Shown: piece by piece, positions 1 to 8,212 of the stretch | How the letters are laid out: every line of letters begins with the position of its first letter | Position numbering within the stretch: position 1 is the stretch's first letter | NCBI GenBank assembly: GCA_948469375.1 | Contig: CAOKLO010000017.1 | Span: forward strand, 1-58,442 | Source: an uncultured bacterium | GTDB lineage: Bacteria > Bacillota > Clostridia > Oscillospirales > Oscillospiraceae | Length of the DNA: 58,442 bases | Reading direction: 5' to 3' | Program-made: the position numbers and the translations under genes | The notes under the pieces: model-generated | Seen by the model: only the letters and a program-made list of their open reading frames with translations | Told to the model about the DNA's origin: nothing | The model's database searches: none

Positions 1-78
1 TTGCGCTGTTTTTCTACCCCCTTCTCTTGCTTTTAAACCTTGATTCGCATTGGAAATAGTGATTTTAGTTCTTCGGGG

Positions 79-107
79 TTGACACCACATCGGGGATGTG
101 GTATGAT
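79..107 (+). promoter_or_regulatory. Sigma-A promoter of the his operon with internal palindrome
   Basis: TTGACA at 79-84, a 17-base spacer and TATGAT at 102-107 form a near-consensus vegetative promoter 40 bases ahead of hisZ. The spacer holds a perfect inverted repeat, ACCACATC (84-91), GGG, GATGTGGT (95-102), which touches both boxes. A repressor bound there would block RNA polymerase. Operator function is inference; no T-box or leader terminator is visible in the short leader. Confidence 0.8.
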
Positions 108-147
108 TCATCACATTAGCGAGCTAAAGAATTTGGAGGCAAACTTA

Positions 148-1314
148 ATGAACATCCACATCAACACCCCCGAGGGCACACGGGACCGCCTGTTCTCCGA
201 GTGTCTGGAACGCCGCCAGGTGCAGTCCGCCCTGGTGGAGCTGTTCCGCCGCCGGGGCTATACTGAGGTCATCACCCCTGAGGTGGAGTTTTACGACCTG
301 TTCGTCCAGTCCGGCAACCCCATCCCCCAGGAGGCCATGCTGAAAATCATTGACCGCTCGGGGAAAATCATGGTCATGCGGCCCGACTGCACCGCTCCCA
401 TCGCCCGGGTGGCGGCCACCAAGCTGAAGGCGCTGCCCCTGCCCCAGCGGTTATACTACGACCAGACCGTGTTTCGCTCCGGTCAGGCCCATCAAGGCGG
501 CAGCAGCGAGATTGCCCAGTGCGGCGTGGAGATGATCGGCGCTGTGGGAGAAAAGGCCGATTTGGAGATGGTGGCCATGGCGGTGGATGCCCTGCGCTCC
601 TGCGGCCTGCAGCAATTCCATATCGAGCTGGGCCATGCCGGATTCTATCGGGCGCTGGCGGGGCGGATGGAGATGCCGCAGGATGAGCTGGAACGGCTGC
701 GCACAGCCATCGAGGGTAAAAATTTTGCCCTGCTCAATGATCTGCTGGAGCCCTACCGGAGAGAGGATGCCTGCGCCGCTCTGCGACGCCTGCCTTACCT
801 ATTCGGCGGGGTGGAGGTGCTGGATGAGGCCCAAGCACTGGCAGGACCCTGCGAGAGCCTGGATCATTTACGGCGGCTGCATACCGAGCTGTCCGCCGCT
901 GGATATGGAAACTGTGTCCGGTTTGATTTGGGCCTGGTCCATCAGTTAGACTATTATACCGGCATGGTGTTCCGGGGCTATGCCGAGGGCGCCGGCGCAC
1001 CGGTGCTGTCCGGCGGCCGTTATGACGGTCTGATGGAACAGTTCGGTCGAAGGGCGGAGGCCACCGGCTTTGCCGTGGATGTGGACGCAGTGGGAGCTTG
1101 TCTCACTGTGGAGACGCCTCAACTGGAGACCGTCATCCATTATGGTCCCGGCCTGCTGGCCCAGGCTCTGGCCGTGGTGGACAGCCGCCCGGCGGGGAGC
1201 TGCGAGTTGTCCCCATGCCGGACTCTGAACAGCACTATGAACCTGGCCCGGGAAAAAGGCGCGGCGCGGGTGCTGCTGCTGGACAGCGAGGGAGAGAGGT
1301 GGCTGACGGTATGA
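148..1314 (+). CDS. hisZ: ATP phosphoribosyltransferase regulatory subunit HisZ
   Basis: HisZ is a catalytically inactive relative of histidyl-tRNA synthetase. It pairs with short-form HisG to make the active, histidine-inhibited enzyme of the first step of histidine synthesis in the cytoplasm. The 388-residue product has the class II synthetase-like core, including an early PEGTRD segment, an RPDCTAPIAR-type motif 2 region and a GGRYDGL segment near residue 290. It lacks a full anticodon-binding domain, as expected for HisZ. ATG 148 is chosen because GGAGG lies at 135-139; the longer reading frame from 40 would run through the promoter and has no ribosome site. Its end overlaps hisG by 4 bases. 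Confidence 0.93.
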   Translation: MNIHINTPEGTRDRLFSECLERRQVQSALVELFRRRGYTEVITPEVEFYDLFVQSGNPIPQEAMLKIIDRSGKIMVMRPDCTAPIARVAATKLKALPLPQRLYYDQTVFRSGQAHQGGSSEIAQCGVEMIGAVGEKADLEMVAMAVDALRSCGLQQFHIELGHAGFYRALAGRMEMPQDELERLRTAIEGKNFALLNDLLEPYRREDACAALRRLPYLFGGVEVLDEAQALAGPCESLDHLRRLHTELSAAGYGNCVRFDLGLVHQLDYYTGMVFRGYAEGAGAPVLSGGRYDGLMEQFGRRAEATGFAVDVDAVGACLTVETPQLETVIHYGPGLLAQALAVVDSRPAGSCELSPCRTLNSTMNLAREKGAARVLLLDSEGERWLTV

Positions 1315-1955
1315 GCGAACGGCTGAGAATTGCCCTGACCAAAGGGCGCTTGCAGGATAAATCGGTGGAGCTGTTTGAGGCCATGGGGCTGGACTGCTCC
1401 CCGGTGCGCAATCCCGGACGACGGCTCATTCATGCGCTGCCCAACTATCCGCTGGACGCGGTGCTGGCAAAGGCTCCGGATGTTATTACTTATGTGGAGC
1501 ACGGCGTATGTGACCTAGGTGTGGTGGGTAAAGACACCATTCTGGAAAAGGGCGGGGCCTTTTATGAGGTGCTGGATCTGGGGTTTGGGCGCTGCCGGTT
1601 CGCGCTGGCTGTGAAAAAGGGCAGCGACTTTTACGGTACCTACAAGACCCGGCGCATCGCGTCAAAATATCCAAACGTCACCCGGTCCTTTTTTGAGGGC
1701 AAGGGAATGGATGTGGGCATCATCAAAATTGAGGGCAGTGTGGAGCTGGCCCCCATCCTGGATCTGGCTGACGGCATTGTGGATATTGTGGAGACAGGGG
1801 CAACCCTGCGTGAAAACGGCCTGGAGCCCATCGAGGATGTGGCCCAGATATCGGCACGGTTGATTGTCAACACCGCCTCCATGAAGCTGTATAAAAACGA
1901 AATCACAGACTTTTTGTCCCGTGTGGAACGGGAATTGGAGGGAAGGACATGCTGA
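1311..1955 (+). CDS. hisG: ATP phosphoribosyltransferase catalytic subunit (short form)
   Basis: HisG catalyses condensation of ATP with PRPP, the committed step of histidine synthesis. The product is 214 residues, the length of the short HisG class that lacks the C-terminal regulatory domain and needs HisZ; the adjacent hisZ fits this. Visible family features are the N-terminal RIALTKGRL segment, GVVGKDT near residue 68, and the PRPP-binding EGSVELAP/DIVETGATL region near residues 140-165. The start overlaps the hisZ stop as ATGA, and the end overlaps hisD by 7 bases, so translation is probably coupled. Confidence 0.95.
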   Translation: MSERLRIALTKGRLQDKSVELFEAMGLDCSPVRNPGRRLIHALPNYPLDAVLAKAPDVITYVEHGVCDLGVVGKDTILEKGGAFYEVLDLGFGRCRFALAVKKGSDFYGTYKTRRIASKYPNVTRSFFEGKGMDVGIIKIEGSVELAPILDLADGIVDIVETGATLRENGLEPIEDVAQISARLIVNTASMKLYKNEITDFLSRVERELEGRTC

Positions 1956-3250
1956 CCATTATCAAGGCGGATGGCTCCGCTGAACGCCGTCAATTGGATG
2001 CCATGCGGTCACGGGCGGCCCAGAAAAACGCGGATATTGAGCTTACCGTCCAGACTGTTATGGAAAATGTGCGGCAACAGGGCTTTTCGGCAGTGGAGCG
2101 GTATTCCAGGCAATTTGACCACGAGGTGCCTTATGAGATTCCGAAGGATGCGCTGGAAGCCGCCGCGAAGCGGGTCCCGGCGGAGCTGCTGGCGGCGCTG
2201 CAGAGAAGTGCGGACCATATCCGCGCCTACCAAAGTCGTTTGCGGGATGAGATACAATTTGGCGAGGTGAGCTGGGATAGTCCGGTGGGGGGCAAGGTGG
2301 GGCGCATCGTCCGGCCTCTGCGCCGGGTGGGCGTCTATGTGCCCGGCGGACGGGCGGCCTATCCCAGTTCGGTACTGATGAACGTATTGCCTGCCAAGGC
2401 GGCCGGCGTGGACGAGGTGGTTATGGTTACGCCGCCTACGAACTATCTCAATGACGCAGTGCTGGCTGCGGCCTGGGTGTCCGGAGTGGACCGGGCCATC
2501 GCCGTGGGCGGAGTTCAGGCGGTGGCAGCGCTGACCTACGGCGCGGGTTTTATCCCCAGAGTAGATAAGCTGGTGGGGCCGGGCAATGCCTATGTGGCCG
2601 CCGCAAAACGGCTGGCCTATGGCATTTTGGATATCGACATGGTAGCGGGTCCCTCTGAGGTGCTTGTCATCGCAGACGGCGGCGCCAATCCTAAGTATGT
2701 GGCGGCGGACCTGCTGAGTCAGGCGGAGCATGACCCGCTGGCTTCTGCGGTGCTGTTGACCACCAGTCTAGAGTTGGCGGAGGCGGTGGATCAGGAGATG
2801 ATCCGTCAAACTGGATACCTGAGCCGGAGCGAGATTATGGAAGCGTCCCTGCGGGATTACGGCTGTGCCGTTGTGTGTGGAACGCTGGAGGAGTGTGCCC
2901 GATTGGCGGATGAAGTTGCGCCGGAACACCTGGAAATCGTCACAGAGGACCCAAGAGCGGTCCTGCCTCTCCTGCATAACGCCGGGGCCATTTTCCTGGG
3001 AGCCAATACGCCTGAACCTCTGGGAGATTACATGGCGGGTCCGGACCATGTGCTGCCCACATCCGGGACAGCCCGGTTCTTCTCACCGCTGTCTGTGGAC
3101 GCATTTATTAAAAAAACCAGTATTTTGGAGTTTGGACGGGAGGATTTGTTCAAGGTCAAGGATGAAATTATCACGCTGGCCCAGTCGGAGGAACTGACCG
3201 CCCACGCTAACTCTATCCAAGTCCGGTTTGAAGAGGAGAAGAAGCCATGA
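1949..3250 (+). CDS. hisD: Histidinol dehydrogenase
   Basis: HisD performs the last two NAD-dependent oxidations, histidinol to histidinal to histidine. The 433 residues match the usual family length. Characteristic stretches are GGRAAYPSSVLM, VGPGNAYVAAAKR, DMVAGPSEVLVIAD, the zinc-ligand region SQAEHDPLAS near residue 258, APEHLEI near residue 325, and GPDHVLPT near residue 360. It is embedded in the his operon with overlaps at both ends (7 bases with hisG, 4 with hisB). Confidence 0.96.
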   Translation: MLTIIKADGSAERRQLDAMRSRAAQKNADIELTVQTVMENVRQQGFSAVERYSRQFDHEVPYEIPKDALEAAAKRVPAELLAALQRSADHIRAYQSRLRDEIQFGEVSWDSPVGGKVGRIVRPLRRVGVYVPGGRAAYPSSVLMNVLPAKAAGVDEVVMVTPPTNYLNDAVLAAAWVSGVDRAIAVGGVQAVAALTYGAGFIPRVDKLVGPGNAYVAAAKRLAYGILDIDMVAGPSEVLVIADGGANPKYVAADLLSQAEHDPLASAVLLTTSLELAEAVDQEMIRQTGYLSRSEIMEASLRDYGCAVVCGTLEECARLADEVAPEHLEIVTEDPRAVLPLLHNAGAIFLGANTPEPLGDYMAGPDHVLPTSGTARFFSPLSVDAFIKKTSILEFGREDLFKVKDEIITLAQSEELTAHANSIQVRFEEEKKP

Positions 3251-3852
3251 ATACTCCCATTTTTGGGTCTGAAAAGCTGAGAGCCTATACTATATCCCGC
3301 ACCACAAAGGAGACGGATATTTCCCTCGCTCTGTGTTTGGATGGCGGAGAGGTGAGCGTGTCAACGGGAATCGGCTTTTTTGACCACATGCTTACCGCCT
3401 TGGCCTTTTATGCCGGATTTGGGCTGGAGATATCTGCCTTGGGTGACCTCCATGTGGACGGTCACCATACGGTGGAGGATGTGGGCATTGTATTAGGACA
3501 GGCATTTAAGCAGGCTTTGGGGGACAAGAAGGGGATCCGCCGCTATGGCGCCGCATTTGTTCCTATGGATGAGGCGCTGTGCCGTACGGTGTTGGATTGC
3601 TCCAACCGGCCCTTTCTGGCATTTGACGCAGCTATGCCGCAGATGGTGATTGGCAGCTATGACAGTTGTCTTACAGTGGAATTCATGAGGGCGTTTGCGG
3701 TGAATGGTGGAATTACTTTACACCAGAAATGCGAATATGGAGACAATGCTCACCACATTACAGAGGCTTTGTTTAAGTCTCTGGGGCTGGCACTGAAGGA
3801 AGCTGTGCGGATTGAAGGGGACGGTGTCGTTTCCACAAAAGGGGCGCTGTGA
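3247..3852 (+). CDS. hisB: Imidazoleglycerol-phosphate dehydratase
   Basis: This Mn-dependent dehydratase converts imidazoleglycerol phosphate to imidazoleacetol phosphate. The 201-residue protein is the monofunctional form: it has no N-terminal histidinol-phosphatase domain, unlike the E. coli HisB fusion. The metal-binding His clusters are visible as DGHHTVEDVG near residue 72 and GDNAHHITEALFK near residue 167. FFDHMLTALA near residue 45 is also typical. It starts inside the hisD stop codon (ATGA). Confidence 0.95.
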   Translation: MNTPIFGSEKLRAYTISRTTKETDISLALCLDGGEVSVSTGIGFFDHMLTALAFYAGFGLEISALGDLHVDGHHTVEDVGIVLGQAFKQALGDKKGIRRYGAAFVPMDEALCRTVLDCSNRPFLAFDAAMPQMVIGSYDSCLTVEFMRAFAVNGGITLHQKCEYGDNAHHITEALFKSLGLALKEAVRIEGDGVVSTKGAL

Positions 3853-4460
3853 TGAAATATACCGCTATTGTAGATTATGGCGTGGGCAATTTGAAAAGCG
3901 TGTCCAATGCCATGACATATGTTGGACAGCAGACGTTGGTCACCGGAGACGCCGGAGAGTTGGAACGGGCCAGCGCTGTCATCCTGCCGGGAGTAGGGGC
4001 ATTTCCGGACGCGGCGGATAAGTTGCGGGAAACGAACCTTGACAAGGTACTGACATCCCAGGCTGGGCGTAAGCCTATTTTGGGAATCTGTCTTGGGATG
4101 CAACTGTTGTTTGACCGTGGGGAAGAGGGGAGAGATTGTAAAGGATTAGGGCTTATCAGAGGCCGTGTAGTGCGCATTCAGACGGATTTTAAGCTGCCCC
4201 ATATTGGCTGGAACAGCTTGAGTTTGCACAACAGCTCGCCGCTGTTTCGCGGTCTGGACGATGGGGCGTATGTATATTTTGTCCACTCCTTTTGCGGTAA
4301 TGCAGACTGCGAAGAGGATGTGATCGCCCGTACCCAATACGGCCCGTCTGTGGTGGCGGCGGTGTCCCACAATGGAGTATACGGCTGTCAGTTCCACCCG
4401 GAAAAGAGCGGTGAGGTGGGGCTGCAAATTCTGAAGAATTTTGGAGAGCTGATCCAATGA
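3849..4460 (+). CDS. hisH: Imidazole glycerol phosphate synthase glutaminase subunit
   Basis: HisH is the class I glutamine amidotransferase that feeds ammonia to HisF. The nucleophile Cys lies near residue 81 in GICLGMQLLF, and the His-Glu pair is in FHPEKSGE near residue 183. At 203 residues it has normal length. The start is either GTG at 3849, overlapping the hisB stop, or ATG at 3852 immediately after; both give nearly the same protein. The partner hisF lies two genes downstream. Confidence 0.95.
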   Translation: MMKYTAIVDYGVGNLKSVSNAMTYVGQQTLVTGDAGELERASAVILPGVGAFPDAADKLRETNLDKVLTSQAGRKPILGICLGMQLLFDRGEEGRDCKGLGLIRGRVVRIQTDFKLPHIGWNSLSLHNSSPLFRGLDDGAYVYFVHSFCGNADCEEDVIARTQYGPSVVAAVSHNGVYGCQFHPEKSGEVGLQILKNFGELIQ

Positions 4461-5179
4461 TTTTATTACCTGCTATTGATATGAAGGACGGACGGTGTGT
4501 CCGGCTGAAAAAAGGGGAATTTGCCACTGTCAGCCAAGTGGCAGATAGTGCGTTGGAGACTGCAAAAGCCTTTTACGATGCGGGAGCCAAATGGATTCAT
4601 ATGGTGGATCTGGATGGCGCACGGGACGGTGTGCGGACTAATTTTCCCCATATTAATGAGGTGATCCGTCAATCTGGGCTTTCCGTAGAGCTGGGCGGCG
4701 GTATCAAAACCAAAGATGATGTGGATATGATGGCTGGAGCGGGTGTGGCCCGACTGGTGATCGGCTCCGCCGCCGTCACAAACCCTGAAGTGGTGGACTA
4801 TGCCCTGAAGCAATATTGCGACCGGGTGGCGGTGGGGATTGACTGTTTGGATGGCCGGGTACGCACTGCGGGCTGGGAGCGCGACTCTGGATTGAGTGGT
4901 TTGGAACTGGCTCAGAGGATGGAGGAGAGGGGGGTCAAAACCTTAATCTTCACTGATATTGCCGCAGATGGGATGCTGTCGGGACCCAGCTTTGACCAGC
5001 TTGCCGCTCTGCAAAGGGCTGTAACGTGTGATATTATAGCTTCCGGCGGGGTTACCACCTTGGATGATGTAAAAAGGTTGAGAGATATGGGCCTTTATGG
5101 CGCTATCATCGGCAAAGCGTACTACGCGGGAACTTTGAGCTTAGAAGAAGCTCTTCGCAAAGCGGGACCCCAGCAATGA
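4457..5179 (+). CDS. hisA: Phosphoribosylformimino-5-aminoimidazole carboxamide ribotide isomerase
   Basis: HisA is a TIM-barrel isomerase that opens the ribose ring of ProFAR to PRFAR. The two catalytic aspartates are visible: D8 in PAIDMKDGRCVRL and a second near residue 168 in FTDIAADGM. The phosphate-binding loops ELGGGIKT and IASGGV are in the expected half-barrel positions. Length is 240 residues. It overlaps hisH by ATGA and overlaps the next gene, an NTPase, by 4 bases. Confidence 0.95.
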   Translation: MILLPAIDMKDGRCVRLKKGEFATVSQVADSALETAKAFYDAGAKWIHMVDLDGARDGVRTNFPHINEVIRQSGLSVELGGGIKTKDDVDMMAGAGVARLVIGSAAVTNPEVVDYALKQYCDRVAVGIDCLDGRVRTAGWERDSGLSGLELAQRMEERGVKTLIFTDIAADGMLSGPSFDQLAALQRAVTCDIIASGGVTTLDDVKRLRDMGLYGAIIGKAYYAGTLSLEEALRKAGPQQ

Positions 5180-5685
5180 AAATTGCGGTAATCGGCTACA
5201 GTGGGTCGGGGAAATCCACCATGGCCCGGTCTCTGGGAGAGCACTATGGTATCCCAGTACTGCATTTTGACCGGGTACATTGGGCTCCGGGCTGGCATGA
5301 GCGGAACCGGGACGAGGCTCATAAAATGGTCCACGAATTTATGGAACAGTCTCAGTGGGTAATTGACGGAAATTATACAAAATTTGAATATGACCGCCGA
5401 ATGGCGGAGGCGGATGAGATTATTTTCCTTGACTTGCCCTGTCTGACCTGTTTCTTTCGGGCGTGGGTGCGGTTTTTTCAATACCGGGGCCGAACCCGGG
5501 CGGATATGGGCGAAGGCTGTCCCGAAAAAATGGACCTGGAGTTCGTACAGTGGCTACTGTGGAAGGGGCGCAAGTGCCAAAAGGAAAAATGGCTTGAGGC
5601 AGGATTGAGCAAATATCTTGAGAAAGTGATCGTTCTAAAGAGCCAACGGGAAATTAACCAATATTTGGAGGGGCTTGCATGTTAG
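5176..5685 (+). CDS. P-loop AK-like NTPase (FlaR/topology-modulation type)
   Basis: This 169-residue protein has a P-loop GYSGSGKST at residues 7-15 and the general layout of adenylate-kinase-like proteins annotated as DNA topology modulation protein FlaR. Typical segments are [12 protein letters not shown] near residue 30, the IDGNY segment near residue 64, and [14 protein letters not shown] near residue 83. It probably phosphorylates a small molecule or nucleotide, but the substrate is unknown. It overlaps hisA by 4 bases and hisF by 7, so it is translated with the his operon although it has no known histidine step. FlaR is only a family label here. Confidence 0.75.
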   Translation: MKIAVIGYSGSGKSTMARSLGEHYGIPVLHFDRVHWAPGWHERNRDEAHKMVHEFMEQSQWVIDGNYTKFEYDRRMAEADEIIFLDLPCLTCFFRAWVRFFQYRGRTRADMGEGCPEKMDLEFVQWLLWKGRKCQKEKWLEAGLSKYLEKVIVLKSQREINQYLEGLAC

Positions 5686-6434
5686 CAAAACGGATCATCC
5701 CCTGTTTGGACGTTCGGGACGGCCGGGTGGTGAAGGGGGTCAATTTCATCAATATCCGGGATGCGGGCGACCCAGTGGAGTTGGCAAAATATTATTCGGA
5801 CCAGGGGGCGGATGAGATCGTCTTTCTGGATATCACCGCCACCAGCGACGCCCGGGACACGGTGGCTGATGTGGTGGAACGCACAGCGTCTCAGGTATTC
5901 GTTCCCCTGACTGTGGGAGGAGGTATCCGGACCTTAAACGACTTCCAACGATTGCTCCGGGCGGGAGCGGATAAGATATCCCTCAACTCTGCTGCTGTAA
6001 AGGATGAAACCTTAATTGCCCGTGCGGCGCAGCGGTTTGGCTCACAGTGTGTGGTGCTGGCTATTGATGCTCGTCTCCGCCCGGAGGGATGGTATGAGGT
6101 GGTAGTGGCTGGAGGCCGCGCCCCTACTGGAATTGACGCTGTGGAATGGGCTAGACGCGGCCAGGAGCTGGGAGCTGGGGAGATTTTACTCACTTCGATG
6201 GACGCCGACGGTACAAAGGCGGGCTTTGACATCGAAATGACACAAGCAGTAACTGAGGCTGTTGCCATTCCGGTGATTGCTTCCGGCGGCTGCGGCAGCC
6301 TGGAGCATTTTGCTCAGGTGTTTGAGGAGACCGGCTGTGACGCGGCACTGGCGGCGTCCCTGTTCCATTTTGGGGAATTGACGGTGCCGCAGGTGAAGAA
6401 TTTTTTGCGGAACCGGAATATCCCAGTAAGATGA
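5679..6434 (+). CDS. hisF: Imidazole glycerol phosphate synthase cyclase subunit
   Basis: HisF is the TIM-barrel cyclase that uses HisH-derived ammonia to convert PRFAR into imidazole glycerol phosphate and AICAR. The catalytic Asp11 is seen in [15 protein letters not shown] second Asp lies near residue 174 in [12 protein letters not shown]. Phosphate-binding loops TVGGGIRT and IASGGCG are intact. The 251-residue length is standard. The start overlaps the end of the NTPase gene, and hisI follows after 21 bases. Confidence 0.96.
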   Translation: MLAKRIIPCLDVRDGRVVKGVNFINIRDAGDPVELAKYYSDQGADEIVFLDITATSDARDTVADVVERTASQVFVPLTVGGGIRTLNDFQRLLRAGADKISLNSAAVKDETLIARAAQRFGSQCVVLAIDARLRPEGWYEVVVAGGRAPTGIDAVEWARRGQELGAGEILLTSMDADGTKAGFDIEMTQAVTEAVAIPVIASGGCGSLEHFAQVFEETGCDAALAASLFHFGELTVPQVKNFLRNRNIPVR

Positions 6435-6455
6435 GGAACCGTAGGGGGAATAGAA

Positions 6456-6776
6456 ATGTTCGATTTGAGCTTGCTGTTTCAAAAGTCGGAGCTGATTCCT
6501 GTTATTGTTCAGGAGGCTGAGAGCAGGGAAGTACTCATGCTGGGTTTCACCAATAGGGAGGCGGTGGAACGCACCATCCAAACCAAAACGGCTTGGTTTT
6601 GGAGCAGGAGCCGTCAGAAGCTGTGGAATAAAGGGGAAACTAGCGGAAATTTCCTTCATGTCAAAGAAATTTTGACCGATTGCGACACCGACACGCTGCT
6701 CTACATCTGTATGCCTGACGGTCCCACATGCCATACGGGAGCTCACAGTTGCTTTTTCAATCAGATTGAGTTATAA
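6456..6776 (+). CDS. hisI: Phosphoribosyl-AMP cyclohydrolase
   Basis: HisI opens the purine ring of phosphoribosyl-AMP, the third step of the pathway. The 106-residue protein has WSRSRQKLWNKGETSGN near residue 48, the Asp-rich CDTDTLL segment near residue 76, and the zinc-binding CHTGAHSCFF end. It is a stand-alone protein rather than a HisI-HisE fusion; hisE is the next gene. A ribosome site (AGGGGGA) lies just ahead of ATG 6456. Confidence 0.95.
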   Translation: MFDLSLLFQKSELIPVIVQEAESREVLMLGFTNREAVERTIQTKTAWFWSRSRQKLWNKGETSGNFLHVKEILTDCDTDTLLYICMPDGPTCHTGAHSCFFNQIEL

Positions 6777-6807
6777 TGTATGGAAACAAGCATGGGAGGG
6801 ATATGAT

Positions 6808-7134
6808 ATGGACGGTACCCTGAAATCGCTCTATTCAGTGGTCCTGGACCGTAAGGCCAATCCTCAGGAGGGGTCCTATACCTGCTACCTATTTGATAAG
6901 GGATTGGATAAAATTCTGAAAAAGGTGGGGGAGGAATGTGCCGAAACCATTATTGCGGCAAAAAATGACATTTCTGCCGATGCAGTTGGAGAGATTTCCG
7001 ATTTAATCTATCATTTGATGGTGATGATGGCGGAAAAAGGAATTCCTCTGGAGGATGTGATGGCTGAGCTGGGCCGTCGGGCCCAGAAAATCGGCAACCT
7101 GAAGCAGATGAAGCAAGTGGATAAGGAGAGTTAA
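6808..7134 (+). CDS. hisE: Phosphoribosyl-ATP pyrophosphatase
   Basis: HisE hydrolyses phosphoribosyl-ATP to phosphoribosyl-AMP, the second step of histidine synthesis. It is a small all-alpha MazG-like protein of 108 residues. The diagnostic KKVGEECAETIIAAK and ISDLIYHLMVMM helices with acidic metal ligands are present. ATG 6808 is chosen because GGGAGGG lies at 6794-6800. This is the last his gene; the next gene starts 2 bases later. Confidence 0.94.
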   Translation: MDGTLKSLYSVVLDRKANPQEGSYTCYLFDKGLDKILKKVGEECAETIIAAKNDISADAVGEISDLIYHLMVMMAEKGIPLEDVMAELGRRAQKIGNLKQMKQVDKES

Positions 7135-7136
7135 TT

Positions 7137-7859
7137 ATGGAAGAAAGAAATGTAAATCGTTATGACTTTGACAGCGATTACACCCGCACCAGTTTGACCC
7201 TGAACAAATATATGGCCCAAACCTTTGGATGGATGTTTGTAGGGCTGATGATTACCTTCCTACTGGCGGCAGTGCTGGCTATGTCCGGTTTGGTATTTGT
7301 TTTCTATTCCAATCCCTATATCCCCATGGTCCTGCTGATTGCGGAGCTGATTGTGGTGCTGGCTATGTCCGCAGGTATTTTGAATCGGTCGGTAGGGGTT
7401 ACCCGGATGTTGTTCGCTGTGTACTCAATGCTAAACGGCGTAGTGTTTTCCGTCTATTTTGTGGCCTATCAAGTGACGAATCTGATATTTATTTTTGGCT
7501 TGACCGCGCTGTTTTTCGGTGCCTTCGCCCTCTATGGCCGGATGACAAAGACCGACTTGTCCCGGCTGCGTCCGTTGCTGTTCGGTGGGTTGATCTTTCT
7601 GCTGATCGCAGGACTGCTGACCATGTTTATCGACTTCTCCTCCTTGGAGCGCGGCATTTGCATGGTGGGTATTGTTGTGTTCCTGTGCTTCACTGCCTAT
7701 GATGTTCAGAAGATCAAGGCCAATTATGAGTATTTTTGCGGCGATGAGGTTATGCTGCAGAAGGCTTCGATCTATTCCGCACTTCAGCTGTACTTGGATT
7801 TCATCAACCTGTTTCTCTATTTGCTGCGCTTCCTTGGCCGGAGCAGAAGCAGCAGATAA
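7137..7859 (+). CDS. Bax inhibitor-1/YccA family membrane protein
   Basis: The 240-residue product is an integral membrane protein with about seven hydrophobic helices from residue 25 to 235. It resembles the BI-1/YbhL/YccA (UPF0005) family, some of whose bacterial members are pH-sensitive calcium leak channels. The N terminus carries the family-like YMAQTFGWMFVGL helix, and the last helices contain AYDVQKIK and YLDFINLFLYLLR. It begins 2 bases after hisE and is followed by a strong terminator, so it is the last gene of the his transcript. No histidine role is known. Confidence 0.85.
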   Translation: MEERNVNRYDFDSDYTRTSLTLNKYMAQTFGWMFVGLMITFLLAAVLAMSGLVFVFYSNPYIPMVLLIAELIVVLAMSAGILNRSVGVTRMLFAVYSMLNGVVFSVYFVAYQVTNLIFIFGLTALFFGAFALYGRMTKTDLSRLRPLLFGGLIFLLIAGLLTMFIDFSSLERGICMVGIVVFLCFTAYDVQKIKANYEYFCGDEVMLQKASIYSALQLYLDFINLFLYLLRFLGRSRSSR

Positions 7860-7873
7860 GCCTCAAAATCACA

Positions 7874-7907
7874 AAAAAGAACACCGCCCAATGGCGGTGT
7901 TCTTTTT
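7874..7907 (+). terminator. Rho-independent terminator of the his operon
   Basis: A 15-bp stem (7874-7888 with 7893-7907) has a CAAT loop, a GC-rich core and flanking A and T runs, so it can work in both directions. It lies 15 bases after the Bax-inhibitor-like gene. Confidence 0.9.
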
Positions 7908-7918
7908 ACAGCTAAAAT

Positions 7919-7941
7919 AAAAAACGTCCCTCAAAGGGACG
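7919..7941 (-). terminator. Terminator of the 26-codon minus-strand gene
   Basis: Read on the minus strand, CGTCCC (7936-7941), a five-base loop and GGGACG (7925-7930) are followed by six T residues. It lies 33 bases past the stop of the small gene at 7974. Confidence 0.75.
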
Positions 7942-7973
7942 AGCCAAATCTTAAACCATTGAAATCATCGCGC

Positions 7974-8054
7974 TCAGCGGTCGCTGGGAACGGTAGTCTC
8001 TCCGGCGAAGATCAACTCGTCGATATCAACGGGCACTGCAAAGAGGACCTTCAT
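7974..8054 (-). CDS. Small protein of 26 residues, unknown function
   Basis: A short reading frame reads MKVLFAVPVDIDELIFAGET followed by TVPSDR and a TGA stop. It has a very good ribosome site (AGGAGGTG seven bases ahead of the ATG), a near-consensus promoter 33 bases upstream and a terminator just downstream, so it looks like a complete one-gene transcription unit of about 160 bases. The product is acidic (five Asp/Glu against two Lys/Arg), not clearly a membrane segment, and has no Cys. It is not a leader peptide for another gene, because the next gene on this side is convergent. I do not recognise a family. Confidence 0.6.
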   Translation of the reverse strand: MKVLFAVPVDIDELIFAGETTVPSDR

Positions 8055-8086
8055 TTGTCATCACCTCCTCGGTTTTCTTGTTGTGT

Positions 8087-8115
8087 ATTATAGCAATAAA
8101 ACTTTGATTTGTAAA
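8087..8115 (-). promoter_or_regulatory. Promoter of the 26-codon gene
   Basis: On the minus strand, TTTACA (8110-8115), a 17-base spacer and TATAAT (8087-8092) form a strong sigma-A promoter pointing at the small gene. The predicted transcript start is near 8080. Confidence 0.75.
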
Positions 8116-8172
8116 GAGGTTTTTGTGAAAAAATTGAAATCCCATATTTTGTATGTGCAGATGAAAAAATGC

Positions 8173-8201
8173 TTGCAATTTCCACCTGAACCTGTTATAA
8201 T
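8173..8201 (+). promoter_or_regulatory. Promoter of tRNA-Gly
   Basis: TTGCAA (8173-8178), a 17-base spacer and TATAAT (8196-8201) lie 11 bases ahead of the tRNA. The same TTGCAA -35 box recurs at other strong promoters in this window. Confidence 0.8.
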
Positions 8202-8212
8202 ATATTTGACTT

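Noticed and set aside
40-147. Upstream extension of hisZ to position 40
   Set aside because: It would place coding sequence across a near-consensus promoter and has no ribosome site; ATG 148 fits both.
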